Of a stretch of DNA of 64,000 nt, positions 1 to 12,010 are shown one piece after another (position 1 is the first letter of the stretch; each line of letters begins with the position of its first letter). Made by a program: the position numbers and the translations under genes. Where the stretch lies: the NCBI RefSeq assembly GCF_023856365.1, contig NC_064538.1:8626435-8690434 (forward strand). The letters are read 5' to 3'. The stretch is from Brienomyrus brachyistius (taxonomy: Eukaryota > Chordata > Actinopteri > Osteoglossiformes > Mormyridae). Under the pieces are notes generated by a model. That model did no database searches. It had not been told where the DNA came from and saw only the letters and a program-made list of their open reading frames with translations.

Positions 1-70
1 TGATGGCAGGACAGCCTGTCGGCCGCCCTGTGACCCTGACCAGGATAAGTGCTTAGAAGAAGGATGGAAT
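1..70 (+). repeat. 3' tail of (ATGG)-tailed fish dispersed repeat, cut by window edge
   Basis: The sequence has the family's end signature, CCTGTGACCCTGACCAGGATAAG followed shortly by AGAAGGATGGAAT. The same order (gaccc, aggataag, aaaatggatgg) ends the near-complete copy at 58764-59116. The left part of this copy lies outside the window. Confidence 0.65.
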
Positions 71-292
71 TGCTCCAAGGACTGAGACTGCTGAATAAGC
101 GTAAATGAAATATAAAGGCCTGCTGATGTAGTACTGGAATATAAATCCTACGCAGGCTTGGAGAACAGAATTAAAAAATGGGACTACAGTCTTCCCAGCA
201 TGACAGACAATTGTCTGATCTTATAACCACAGTCACGGATTTGTTTAATTGTTTCTTTTTTTTGGATTTCCGCTTGTTTCAGTTCCTATACA

Positions 293-427
293 TGTTTGCC
301 CTGCAATGGGTTGGTGCCCCAATCCTGCGTTACTTCCTGCCTTGCGCCTCTAGTTTCCAGGATAGGCTAAGTACCCCCTGACCCTGCGTAGGACAAGCAG
401 GTACAAAAAAATGGATGGATGGAGGAT
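293..427 (+). repeat. 3' part of (ATGG)-tailed fish dispersed repeat
   Basis: It reads GGGTTGGTGCCCCAATCCTG, then a 'cttcctgcctt' block, CCAGGATAGGCT, a 'gaccctgcgtaggacaagc' block and a short ATGG tail. Block order matches the complete copy at 58764-59116. It is a 5'-truncated copy, as is usual for retroposed sequences. Confidence 0.8.
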
Positions 428-2139
428 GTTGTACAGAATGTTACATGCCAGTCCCTCCCCCAACATTTTACTGTTAATATTTTGTTAAATTTGTATTTTA
501 TTTTCAGTGTGAAATCCCTGGCATAATGTTTATCTTCTTGCATGTATTTTTCTGGGTGGCTAAAGAAATCCAGATGGGACAAAAAGCCCTTTAGTTCCAC
601 TCCACTCTCAGCATCAAAAGGTTAAAATGTGTATTTCAATTCCACGGCTCTTCACCGTTGCCTTTTCCGCAATGGGTCCCAAAAGCTAGTCTGTTTTTAA
701 TAAGCACTTTCATTTTTAAGCATCGCCTTTCTTTCGTATCAGTATTGTTTTTCCATCAGTGAGAAACTTTGATTATAATCATTACAGGAAAATATCAGCT
801 CAATGCATTACTGGAAAGCTTCAGAAAACATCATTCAACACATCCAAGCAATCCTACATCCCACTTGGGCAGCAGCTTTCTTTGTTCGAGACCTTGAGGT
901 GTGTATCTGGCATGCTCATCAATTCATTCCTCAGCTCCAGAACCATGATTTATTTATCAAACAGTGAGGCGCAGTCAAAAGCCAATGAGAGTAACGCTCT
1001 TTACAGCTGCATGGTGCAGCCACAGTCTATGTATTATTGATACAAAAATGAACTCAGCATTGACCTCGGAAACAAAACCGGTTCAGGTGTTTGTCCAAAT
1101 GTGATGAACTCCATATTATGGCATTATTTTTGAGGCAAGGAAACTGGGTGATGAAAGTTTGAAAGGTAGCGGTATTTTATAATTCTAGGCTAAATGAAAT
1201 CGCAAAATGTCAAGACAGTATTTCGCAGCACTAAATCTTGTTATGGCACCTGTGTTTCTTCTGATCTATTTCGTTGCATTGATGGGGAATAACAGTATAG
1301 CTTTAAATTAAATCCGGGATGTCTGAAATTGAATTGTACTTACAGTAGCAATGAGATAGGATAAATGCAATCTTAGTTCTTGACCCTTAATAATATAGTG
1401 TTAATAATAACAGATGGGCCTATTTGACTGCTAAAAGTTGTATATCTGACCCAGTTACATTGTTACTGTTCTTAAAGATGAATACGTCATAATATGGGTC
1501 ATAACTTTTACACAGCATGTAATTCTTTTATTTCTACTTCTTCTTTGTTGCTGGCTGGGTGTCCAGGAATAGCTATTAACTCAACGTGACTTCTGCTTCC
1601 CTTGGGCTTTGTCCTGTCTAACAGGTTTGACCCAACTGCATTTCAGACCTTTCTCCATGTCCTCAGGAAACACAATTCACACCGCCTCCCACAAGGAGAT
1701 ATGATTAGCTTGTTAAGCTATGGTCAGAGTATCCCGCTAAACAAGCTGATGACACTTTTGTCTTGCCTCCAGGGAATGACATCAGCATCTCCGCAGACTC
1801 GCATTAGCACAATGACCTCTGATACAGTACGATAAATTTTCGACCTTGGGTTGAACCGAAAATGAATGTGTGACACTTGCTCTGGCTGGAAAGGTGAACA
1901 GAATCGCATATCATAAGGTTGAGAGGAATAGATTGAGTCTTTATTGTGATATAAGAGTAGGAAAGATCCAAAAGACTAAGCTTATTGGCACCAAGAAAAA
2001 GAAAAAACGACTGTTGACACCAACATTGACCCCTACTAATATGCATAAAAGGATTGAAAATCCTCATCACCTGACTCAGTTATGTCAATTTAAAATTATA
2101 GCTACAATCTTGAACTGGGGTGGCATAATCGCTACCTAT
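428..2139. other. Non-coding stretch, no feature recognised
   Basis: Open frames here are under 95 codons, low in complexity or without any recognisable domain, and none is bounded by convincing splice sites. I see no repeat I can name. It looks like ordinary AT-rich intergenic DNA. Confidence 0.5.
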
Positions 2140-2285
2140 CTGCAAGGTTAGGTGTTTCTTTCCTGCCCTTGGCCTTGTGTGTGTGGAGTTTGCGTTTTTT
2201 CACCACACGTTTTAAGAGTTCTCTGGTTTCCTTCCTCCAAAAAACGTGGGGTTTGATGAATTGGTCTCTAAATTTAGAATGAGAA
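2140..2285 (+). repeat. Middle segment of (ATGG)-tailed fish dispersed repeat, degenerate
   Basis: GTGTGTGGAGTTTGCG, TGGTTTCCTTCC, AAAAACGTG and a 'aattggtctctaaat' block occur in the same order as in the complete copy at 58764-59116 (ggagtttgcatgttc, ggtttcctcc, aaaaacatgc, aattggagatgctaaatt). Both ends are missing. Confidence 0.65.
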
Positions 2286-2884
2286 CGGGTATGACTGGAA
2301 CTGAGAGGCAGTTTCTGGGAATAATAAAATTGTCTAAATATCAGTCAATATTAAGGATAAATTTGATAATCTTGCAAATTTTATAAAATATGTTCTGGGA
2401 AAAAAAGATAATTGTAAATTTTTTTTCTCTGCCTGGGGTTGCCTGTACTGGGGGTTTGACTGCCACATTTTTGGGGACATTGGGATTCTAATCTAAATAA
2501 TTTTCTTTTCCCATTTTGCTTTGCTAAAAGTAAAAGTAAATCTTGGTTGCTCTAACATTGTAGGCAAATACCCATTTAGTCTGAGCTGGTAATAATTAAG
2601 GCATTTCTGAATGTGGTGTCTCTCAAGGTACATGTCTTTAACCTAGCAAAAGTGATCATTTAAGTTTCATTTAATATTCAAGACATGGTTTCCTTCAATG
2701 TAGAGGAGCAGCAGCTCTACTTTGAGCCCCTCCAAGCTCCTCACTCTGTGTCTGAGGCTGGGCCCAGACACCCTGCAAAGGAAGCTCATTTCCACCACTT
2801 GTATCCATCGCTACCTACTTTGCATTCATGTTAGTAATAGAAGTTTTTACTAGTTATTATTATATTCCATGCTTACATAACTTA
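2286..2884. other. Non-coding stretch, no feature recognised
   Basis: AT-rich sequence with no credible coding frame and no repeat that I recognise. Confidence 0.45.
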
Positions 2885-4010
2885 AACCATCCATCTATCC
2901 ATTCATCCATCTTATTCCAATAATTCGGATATCGACTTGTGACCGTAGGTGAGGGTAGGAACATAGATTGACTGGACAATCGATAGCTTGACCTTCCGAA
3001 ATAGTTCTCTACACCACAACAGACCAGTACAGCACCCACATAACTGCTGATGCTGCACTGATCCACCTGTCGATCTCAGTCTCTCCTTACTCATAAACCA
3101 GACCCTGAAATACCCTTCTGCTTCAGACAGTAATTCACCCCCAAGCAGGAGGGGGCAATCCATACTTTTCTGGTTGATATCTGTAACTTCAGACTGGAAG
3201 AAGATGATCCTCATCCTGCTTGCTTCACAGTGCATGCTGAACAAGGCCACATCACCCACAAAAAGCAAAGAAATGAACCCCACCAAAGTGAACCTCTTCC
3301 ACCCCTTGACTACGCCATTCCCGCCACAGACGTTATGAACAGAATCTGTGACAAAGGGCAGCCCTGGTAGAGTTCAACAACCACCAGGAATGAGTCTGAC
3401 TTACTTCCAGCAAAAGAAACTCTTGCTCCGGTTATACAGGGACCTAATGGCCCATAACAGCGGACTCTGTACCCCATATTCCCCAAGCACCCCCCACAGG
3501 ACCCCCCCCCCCAAAGAACACAGTCATATGCCTTTTCCAAGTCCACAAAACACATTATGACTGGCTGGACAAACTCACATGAACCCTTTAGTATCTTTAT
3601 GTGGTTATACAGCTTGTCCACAACTAGACCAAAATTCGCATTGTTCCTCTTGGATCCAAGGTTCAACCAATGTACCCTGACTTATAGACTTATGGGGTCT
3701 TACCAACCTCCATATAATATTGAAGAGGTGTGTCAGCCAAGACACCCCAACAACATCCAAAAGGCCGCATCTCATCCACCCCTTACCTCTTAGGAGTTTT
3801 TTCAACCTCTTCAGTGACCTCAGCCCTAGTTGTAGACAAGTCCTCCCCTGATTCTTCTGACGCTACTTCCTCCGAGGATGGCATGTCAGTGGGATTCAGG
3901 AGGAGCTTGGAAGTACTTGTTCCATCGCCCTACAGTATGGGCAAGAACCTCTTTCTGCCTCCTGAATCGTCTAACTTTTTCCACAGTCTCTTCAAGGCAA
4001 AAACATCTAT
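2885..4010 (-). mobile_element. LINE (non-LTR retrotransposon) remnant encoding reverse transcriptase, dead
   Basis: Reverse-strand frames give reverse transcriptase blocks in the right order. Near 3620-3690 there is IQEEQCEFW, where the family has IQEEQCGF. Near 3520-3560 there is CFVDLEKAYDCV, the motif A region. Near 3330-3370 there is ELYQGCPLSQILF, where the family has LRQGCPLSPILF. Near 3260 there is LLFVGDVALF, so the catalytic F/YADD box is degenerate and has lost its aspartate pair. Near 2945-2990 there is KAKLSI-like KVKLSIVQSIYVPTLTYGH. Upstream, at 3800-3960, SEEVASEESGEDLSTTRAE also matches what I recall of this fish LINE. Frame changes separate the blocks and a run of about 12 C at 3505-3516 is one likely frameshift site. 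The copy ends at 2885-2910 in a degenerate (ATCC)n tract, its 3' tail. I do not assign the LINE clade. Confidence 0.9.
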
Positions 4011-4634
4011 TACTAACATTTAACTACAGCAATGCAAAGCAGGTAGTGAGAAATGCCAAATAACAGCATTAAAACACAAGTGATAATACTGAGAAAACCC
4101 ACATTGTTAAAATTACATTATAAAATTGCTTAGAAATGACATGCCTGATCGACGAAGGAACTGAATTACATAACATTTCTATGTGACACCAAAATCTGTG
4201 GTGAGCTTTTTGAAATGATGAATAATGTAGTGTATAACTATCAAAGATGAATTGTGCTAATGCTACACAAAATATAACAGCATTTACTTTGCATTTCCAG
4301 GGCTATGTGCAAATAGGAATAATGTATATGTACACTGTGGGACAGTTTAATCAGATAACTATATGAAATATTTAAAAGAGATACACCATCTGACATTCAC
4401 ATTTCCAAAGAGAACCACTTTATCTCCTCAAGATATTTTAGTGCCAGTTGCTAAGATACCGAGAAGTCTTCATGCTGCTCGTATAGACTTTCACTTTTAA
4501 GTCAGAGCTAAATTTAGAAATATCGTTCACTGATTCATGTCCCAAAAGCATACAAGTTGCTAAATTTATTTTGTCCTATAAACTGATTGCTCGTTTTAAA
4601 TTTTAATAATGTAATTAACATTAAATATCATCAT
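4011..4634. other. AT-rich non-coding stretch, no feature recognised
   Basis: Very AT-rich DNA between the LINE remnant and a repeat tail. No coding frame, RNA gene or repeat was recognised. Confidence 0.45.
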
Positions 4635-4738
4635 GGGTTGGTCCCTGCCTTGGGCCGGTAGCCTCCGAGATAGGCTCCAGCCCCCCAATGACCCTGAATA
4701 GTATAAGCCGTTACAGAAAATGGATGGAGGGATAGATG
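4635..4738 (+). repeat. 3' tail of (ATGG)-tailed fish dispersed repeat
   Basis: GGGTTGGTCCCTGCCTTGGG, AGATAGGCTCCAGCCCCC, a 'gaccctgaatagtataagc' block and GAAAATGGATGGAGGGATAG follow the tail order of the copy at 58764-59116. It is truncated at its 5' side. Confidence 0.8.
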
Positions 4739-7147
4739 AATATCATCACTTAATTGTTGGCAAATATGCATTTGTTAAATATGTAATGAAGACGTATAAT
4801 GAAATAAATGCCATATAATATATAAAATAAGCAATTGTGTTATACTGGAATATTTCATTTATGACATTTCAACTCAGTTTTAAATCATTTTTATTGTGGG
4901 CACGAGGGCTGCCTTTTGGAATACTGGGAAATATGATCATCCCTTCACACTCCTTAGTATTTTTTTTTTAATTAGGGAACTTGGCCAGAGATTCAAATTT
5001 AATGAGAGTTTTTGGGCTGATAAAGAAGGACATTCTATACCTGGGGGCATCAGGACATACTGTAAGGATGAGTGAGGCAGAACAGTAAAGTGCCAAGTGA
5101 TATTAAAAGCGAAATGATTCCCCATCTGTGTTTTTCCTCATAACAGGAGGGGGTGTGCGCCTCCTAGTCTCCCACTGTTTTCAAAGCAGGTTCTAACTGC
5201 ATTGGAGGTCTCTCTGCACCAGAACAGCCTTGTGATCCTGTGCAGCTCTCTGTAGCAATACTCAGGAGCTCACAGGCTCCACTTGCCTACCAGTTAATGC
5301 TCGCTGGCCACTTACACCCCCTTATGGCGGACAAACATCTTGCAGCATTGCTTTTCACACATCCCATACACAACCGCCATTCTGCAGCGACTAATGAGAA
5401 GACTGAACTCAGAAAACTGGCCAGTGACCAGAATTCAGTGCTGCTTTTCAAAGACTGGCCTTCTTCTGTAGACCACTGGCCATTCTAGCTTAGAAAAAAC
5501 CTAGACTAGGGATTCTGTCTATGATCCCATAATGCATGTCATGCATACACTCAGATATTCAAGAATCCAGAAAAAGAAAACTCTCAGATCTGTCATAATT
5601 TGACATCAACCTCCATCAAATTCCCATTGTCCTTTCCCCACAGTCAATCCCCAAGCAGCACAATACAGGCGGTTTGTCTAATTCCTTGTCACACCCCGCA
5701 TGTTTGTGAGTGCCGATTAGGATTGGGAAAGCAGCACAGATACGTCAAATAGGCCTGTCAGATCGGGCCAGAAGAAGATTCTCCCTCTTGTAGCCATCCT
5801 CAGAATTGCATTTGCAAGTGTGAGGACAAAGATGTGAAGAAATCACCAGGGGGAAGGAGAGACGGGGGGCACTCCGGGGGGGGGTAAGGGTGATCAGCTC
5901 CGGAGGGTCCGTCTCGCTACCGTTGGGCACGACGGGGGGCAGATGCAGACAGAGATAAGAGAAACTGAGAATCTGAATGCGGGTGGCAGGCCTGCGACGA
6001 CATGTAAATGCAGACAGGATTCTTTGAATATTTAAACACCAGCAGGGGCCCCAGTAATTTGAAGACACAGCAAGCTATTGTACAGGATGTATTAATTTCT
6101 AACAGAATTTCTAAAGACTTGTATCATCTTGTTGGTGAATCAGAAGTGCTGAAGCACATTAAGACATGCTAAGGTAGGACTGTATGCTTTCCCCCACAAT
6201 TGCTAAAATTGTAGGATTTAGCCATTGATTCCGTTAGACCACCTTATTCCAAAGCATGCCTTCTCTTTGGTGGCTTCCACATGGGAATTGCAAACTGAAG
6301 TTATAAATATACCGGACATGTAGAAAATATCAAGGTAACATGTGCTTCCTTTCCCTTTAATCTGCCAAACTATCCCTTTGTACAGGCAGGAATGAAAAAA
6401 AATTTCAAAGTTCCTTGTACTCCTCCAGCTCACTGAATACCCCCCTTTTCATTTTTTGACATATAGCACAGAAAATGCTACCAGCTATTCATAAAACTAT
6501 TAACTCTTACAGTACAAAGAGGCATTGTTTATCTTTTCCCCACCTTAAATAGTTGGAAACCCTCCAACTATTGGAGGGGGGGGGGTGTGGTCTGGCTCCA
6601 TTCTGTTATACCCCAACAAAGGAATGGGCAGAAACCATGGGCAGTGTTATTTTATAGTTTACTGCAAATTTCTCTGTGTGCTGAAGGATGAAGGCACTTA
6701 CCATCAATAGCATGATGCTCAAATCCATCCAACGCCATTATACTGTCATTTTAACAATGTTGACGACACATTCCATTCTTGTTTTCTGGAGTGTACTGAG
6801 GTGTACAGAGTGAGTGTTGACATTCAGTGTATACAGAGCGAAAACATGCGAACCAATTACCTCAATAACAGAGAGATGGATCAGTTGAAAGCGTAACAGT
6901 TGCTGTCCTGTGTTCAAGTAATATGAGAAAAGCCTTTCAGTTTGGGATAAACGTAAAGCGTATACGGATCAATTCAGTACGGACATAAGTAATGGCACCA
7001 CGGAAAATCTAAATTTACAAAAACTGATTCAGAGTGAAATATACCCAGGAGTGGATTAACTTCTCTGGGGGCCCTAGGCTGATATGGGTAGGGGGACCCC
7101 AAAGTGTTCCACTTGAGCTATTTTTTTGAAGCCAAGAGAGACTTGGT
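4739..7147. other. Non-coding stretch with scattered homopolymer runs
   Basis: No coding frame here shows a domain or a credible exon structure. G runs lie at 5876-5884 and about 6578-6588. The second sits beside a short hairpin (TAGTTGGA and TCCAACTA, about 6551-6571). Frames of 80-107 codons at 5240-5488 and 5745-6068 look like chance. Confidence 0.45.
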
Positions 7148-7715
7148 AAGAACATAAGAAATTTACAGAGGAGAGGAGGCAATTCAGCCCATCAAGGTCA
7201 TTTGGGAGAAATCAACTAATAGCTCACAGTTGTTAAAATCTTATCTAGCCCTGATTTAAAGGAACCCAAGGTTTTAGTTTGCACTATACTAACAGGAAGA
7301 CTATTCCATACTCTAACTACAGTACATGCTGTGTAAAGAAGCGTTTTCTCAAATTCAGTTTAAAATGTTCTCAAATTAGTTTCCACCTATGGCCACGAGT
7401 TCTTGTATTTCAACTGACATTGAAGTGACTATTTGGTTGAACAGCATCCAGACCTGTTAGAATCTTATATACCAGGATCATGTCCCCCGTTAGTCTCCTT
7501 TGCTCGAGACTGAACAGATTCAGCTCAGCTAACCTCTCCTCATAAGACATTCCTCTAAGACCAGGAATCATTCTTGTAGCTCCACGTTAAACCCTTTCCA
7601 AGGCAGCAATGTCTTTTTTAGGGTTAGGTGACCAAACCTGCACACAATATTCTAGGTGGGGTCCTGCCAAGAAATTGTATAATCTAAGCATTACCTCCCT
7701 TGACCAGTTCTGGGT
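7148..7715 (-). mobile_element. CR1/L2-like LINE 3' part: RT C-terminal region plus 3' UTR, decayed
   Basis: Reverse-strand translation from about 7665 to 7413 stays in one frame and gives [19 protein letters not shown], then AALERV, then a stop where the family usually has Q, then RMIPGLRGMSYEERLAELNL and GDMILVYKILTGLD. This is the C-terminal part of a CR1/L2-type reverse transcriptase. Past a further stop come the remains of TRTRGHRWKL and KRFFTQ. The element ends at 7148 with (reverse strand) TTCTTATGTTCTTA, an 8-bp repeated tail of CR1 style. A second copy of the same 3' end lies at 60655-60787. The copy is inactive and 5'-truncated. Confidence 0.85.
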
Positions 7716-9180
7716 TGGTGTAAAAGAGGTAATAGATACTCCTGCTTTATTCCAAAATCACTAGTTATTTTCCATTTGTGGAACAGAGTCTTTGATCAAT
7801 TGGTCAAATTTAAGAAGTTTAACCATTCCCTTTTTTACCAAGGTTAGTCTCGAATTGTTTCATACGTTTATTTAATTGTGTTCTCTTCTTGTCTGTTCAC
7901 AATTTATCCACTGGAGCGGGATAGTATTAATAACATGGGATGCGTAATTTTTGTCTTTGGTTTGTACCTGTTCGCTTGGCAGTGAAACAATCAGTAGCCT
8001 GTCACTAGACTCTAGTGTGAAAGAAAGCTGGGCAGGATCTCAAAGCAGGAATAGCTCATTACAGCCGGCATGGGGGGCAAATTTGTCTGTCCTGAAAACT
8101 GTCACTAAAAGTGCAAATAATAGACATGTTGCTATAATTTACATGATCATGTTATGTTGTATCCTTAAGTGCAACTTCTGTCTTCAGGGGCCTCTAATTT
8201 CCCTTGCCTGTCCCTGAATATACCCATCGAATAACATGCATTTTAATATTAATAACCTTCTGCCACTTGACACATCTGTTAAATATTACTTGAACCTGCC
8301 TAATGTTACTTAATTTGGCAGGTGCAGCAACTGAGACATTAGGCAACGAAGTGCATGATAATCGAATTGGAATAGTTTTCACGCTTATGACCTCAGGGGC
8401 AGCTGGAAACACAATAATCCATGTTTCATTAGATCCATTTATTTATAAAATGATGCATAATGCACCTTATCAGGTTTTAGCAGATTTCCTCATGATCTTT
8501 TTCCAAGGTTTTCAAGCCGTGCACATAATCAAATAAATCTGTTAACTTCACACACAAATTATTCAATTTTACTGAATATCGTTACCATATGTATATATTT
8601 GTTGAACCTCGAACGTCTGCCGGTGATTTAAAACAGGGTAAGAGATTCTGAATCAGCCACCTGGGAGTTGGGAAAACAAGTTGAGTCGAGTGGGTGCACT
8701 CTTACAAACTATTACTACCACATTAGAATATGAATTTTATTTTGGTTAATGAAAATTCTTGATTACATCTGGCATCATGTTTTGATAATTCCCCACAAAT
8801 AAATAAATATTTAAATATATAACTTTTAATTCTGTGTATAACAGATTTTAATTATAACGCGCATAACTATTCAGCCATTAATTACTGGAGAGAAACGCAG
8901 AGCACAGGATGGAAAGTAATTAACCAAAATAATAATGAATTTGTTTTGTGCTATGCGGAATTTAATAACATAATATATAATAAGATATAATCAGATATTA
9001 ATTTGACTGCTAGTTTAGGTGCTTTCATTTTACACTATTCTTCTGTGGTGACAATTGCTGTATAGTGGCTGGAAGGTTTAAGATTTTGACAGACATGGTG
9101 TAATGCACCCTGGCACAGAAAGTACTGTTGAAGAAGAAAACCGAGACAAATATTAAAAAAGAAAAATATGGTATAACAAC
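7716..9180. other. Non-coding stretch, AT-rich, no feature recognised
   Basis: No domain-bearing frame or known repeat was seen. The part at about 8740-9010 is especially AT-rich. Confidence 0.45.
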
Positions 9181-9182
9181 AC

Positions 9183-9215
<33 letters not shown>

Positions 9216-9232
9216 TATTATTATTATTATTA
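9183..9232. repeat. Inverted (AAT)n/(ATT)n microsatellite
   Basis: About ten AAT units run directly into about seven ATT units, so the tract is its own reverse complement over most of its length and could form a hairpin. It also creates a false open frame rich in Asn and Tyr on the minus strand. Confidence 0.95.
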
Positions 9233-9855
9233 TGTACGCACAGGCATATATAGATATGATCATCCATTGGATATTCCATGTCAGGAAGGATACTTTGAGC
9301 TAGGACAGGATTTGTAAACTACCATTTCAGTTAAGAGGTCCTGGATTTCACTTAGGATCTTGTCATTGCAAGATGTTTGGCCTTCTGCATGCTTGCATCC
9401 AATCAGATTTCATCTGAGAGTTCTTGCTGTATGCTGATTGGTCAGTCTCTTACAGTATAATCATACATGTGCCACTAATATGAATGTGAGATGGCTGGGT
9501 GAGTCTTTCAATGAAGGAACAAACCAGTCAAACCACAAGAAGAACTGAACTATTTAACCAAGTGCAAAGAGACTTTTAGTTTTAAAGTAGTTTGTAGAAT
9601 CTTAAGTAGCTCATAGTGTCCTCCATGACATGGATTAGGTGGCCACCCTGGATTATACTGCACTGGAATGAAATATATAATGTAAAATCAGAAAGGCTAC
9701 AAAAGAAAATATCCAAAAGAAAGTTTTGTAGAAGAAATAAGCAGAGTAAGACTGTGAAAGGATGTGAAATTAAAAATCTACATTGATCCTCACACCACTC
9801 ATTTGCAAAAAGGTCTGGAAGAAATAGTAGACTGGAAAGGGAATGATGAAACCCT
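9233..9855. other. Non-coding stretch, no feature recognised
   Basis: The minus-strand frame of 179 codons at 9582-10121 runs through the (ATCC)n tract and the reversed repeat at 9856-10023. It has no domain I recognise and is most likely spurious. Confidence 0.5.
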
Positions 9856-10023
9856 GGCATCCATCCATCCATCCATCCATTCATCCGCCCATACATCCAT
9901 CTTATGTACCTGCTTGTCCTATTCAGAGCATATTCCAGAAGCAATAGCAACGATGCAGGGAACAATCCATTATGAGGCGCCAACCCATCGCAGTGCAGGG
10001 GTCCGGAGCCCATCCCAGAAGGT
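9856..10023 (-). repeat. (ATGG)-tailed fish dispersed repeat, reversed 3' part
   Basis: A (CATC)n tract is followed by TGTACCTGCTTGTCCTA and then GAGGCGCCAACCCATCGCAG. This is the reverse complement of the tail of the copies on the plus strand (ctgcgatgggttggcgcc, aggacaagcaggtac, atggatgg). Confidence 0.8.
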
Positions 10024-10032
10024 GCAATTATG

Positions 10033-11320
10033 GACAAATACCCTATTCCAAAAATTGATGCTCTCTTTATTAAGATGACAAGAGGGAAATTGTACACAAA
10101 GCTTGACATAAGTAATATCAACAGATTTAGCTAGACAACAACTCTAGAGAGTACTTAACTCTTAGTACACATGTAGGTCTATATAAGGATACACAACTAC
10201 TTTTTAATGAGCCAACTCGTGCTACCAGATCATGGGGAACTTGCTGAAGGGTATTTCAGGTGTAAGGGTATACCTCAATAATGTTCTAGTCACGGAGAAG
10301 ACTTCAGAGCACTTGAAAACCTTGGAAAATGTTGGAAAAGATTTCAGAAAGCTGAAATTCGCTTAATGAAAGATGAATGTGTTTTCCAGGCTCCACAAGT
10401 GACAGACTTAGACCTTCAGTGTGTCAAAGACAAAATAAAGGCCAATGAAGGGGTCAGAGCCCCATGAAATATCACAGAGCTCAGGTCCTTCCTTGGGGTG
10501 ATTTATTACTTCCTCCTGCTCAATCCATCCATATTCCCATTGCCCCTACATTACATCTGGCAAAAAAATTCCTATTGATGCCAAACAGGGAAACAGGGTT
10601 AAAAAAGAACCTTCTCCAATCTGAGGCCACACAGGTACAGTACATGCCTATGTGGAATTGCAGCCATGTTATCTCACATAATACAAGATAGTGAAAAACC
10701 GATTTGGTGCACTTTTATTGAGTGAAGCTGGGAATGCTGAAGCTCACTTGAAAAAGGAAGGCCTAGTAATTGCATATGGAGTGAAAAAGCTTCACCATTA
10801 TTTGCATGGATGGTATTTCACAGACCACAACCCCCTGGCTGGTCTCTTTGATTAATTCTAGGCTGTTCTACCAATATACTCAGGCAGGATCGAATGGTGG
10901 ATGCTGATTTTCTCACTTTATAAGTAAACATTCACATAGCACTCTGGCAGCGATATTCCCAGTGCTGATGATATCAGTCGTCTACCTCTGCCAGTCAGAC
11001 CTGGGATCCTCCTATGCCTCTGGAAATATTAATGTTGACTTCCTAGATACCTCATCATTCATTACTGCTCAAACTCAGATAGGGACAAGTATAAAATATG
11101 ACTTATCTGAAGTTTATCAGTATATACTACCTGTAATTTGGTGATTGGGAAACCTTTCTATTCCAGGAAGACTGAAATTACCTTTTGGGATGGACTACAG
11201 CTATGGCGTTCCAGAGCCATTTTTCCACAAAGACAAAGCGAGTCCTAACACAGGTGTATAGCACTCATTTGGGAATCACTAGGATCAATAGTGTTGCCAG
11301 AAATAATAGTATGGGGGCGG
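10033..11320 (+). mobile_element. Ty3/gypsy retrotransposon pol remnant (RT, RNase H, integrase zinc finger)
   Basis: Plus-strand frames give Ty3/gypsy pol blocks in order. They are KYPIPKIDALF and GKLYTKLDIS at the start of RT (10036-10115), then GISGVRVYLNNVLV at about 10250-10290, where the catalytic YLDD box has become YLNN (10271-10282). Next come ITELRSFLGV (about 10465-10500), the RNase H piece AMLSHIIQDSEKPI, the remains of FTDHNPLAGLFD near 10815-10850 and ADAISRLPLP near 10960-10990. The integrase zinc-finger region YSTHLGITRINSVAR follows at about 11250-11300. Several stops, frameshifts and internal losses make it non-functional. No flanking LTRs are seen next to it. Solo LTRs of similar design lie at 14181-14462 and 42929-43285. 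Confidence 0.9.
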
Positions 11321-11474
11321 GGGAGGGGTACAAAATCAGATGTGGCAGCCCCATAACAATTTACTTGGTGACAAAATCACATTACAGGCTCAACTATATA
11401 TTTTTGGCCACAGTTTTGAAATGACTTGTGGCATTTCTGGGACCAAGTGAACAAAGGGAATGGAAAACCTGAAC

Positions 11475-12010
11475 TATACGGAGAAAAGTTTTGGGACACC
11501 TGGCCATCAAACTCACAGAAATGTTTATGACATCTCATTACAAATCCACAGGCATCAATATGGAGCTGGTCACCCCTTTGCAGCTAGAACAGCTGCCACT
11601 CTTCTGAGAAGGCTTTCCACAAGATTCTGGAGTGTGTTTGTGGCCAATTTTGCCCATTTATCCAGAAGAACATCTGTGAGGTGAGGCAAAAAGTTGGAAA
11701 CATGGAATTGTCCCAACTGTGTTGGTATGTATATCAAGACATTTTGGACAATTCTATGCTCTGAACTTTGTGTGAACAGTTTGGGGAAGGCCCTTTTCTG
11801 TCCCAGCATGCCTGTGCCCCAGTGCACAAAGCAAGGTACATAAAGGAATTGGTTAGATGGATTTGGTGTGGAAGAACTTGACCTGCTTGCACAGAGCCCT
11901 CACCTCAAGCCCATCGAGCACCTTTGGGATGAACTAGAATAGAGATTGCGAGCCAGGCCTTCATGTCCAACATCTGTGCCTGATCTCACTAACTCTCTTC
12001 TTGACACAGT
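11475..12010. mobile_element. Tc1/mariner-family copy with an internal inversion
   Basis: The left arm starts at 11475 with a degenerate terminal sequence (TATACGGAGAAAAGTTTTGG). On the reverse strand it encodes the transposase C-terminus (LQNLVESLLRRVAAVLAAKG, about 11570-11630). At about 11690 the orientation flips. From there to about 12010 the plus strand encodes an upstream part of the same transposase: WLDGFGVEELDLLAQSP, then PIEHLWDELE and RARPSCPTSVPDLTN. A stop follows WDELE and a frame break precedes the block. In the intact family these pieces lie on one strand, so this copy has been inverted internally or is a head-to-head fusion of two copies. Confidence 0.85.

Noticed and set aside
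3730..4063. Plus-strand frames of 60-97 codons rich in Ser
   Set aside because: They are antisense of the LINE coding strand at 2885-4010.
9582..10121. Longest open frame in the window (179 codons, minus)
   Set aside because: It runs through a (CATC)n tract and a reversed dispersed repeat, shows no domain, and has a low-complexity WMDGWMDG section from the microsatellite.
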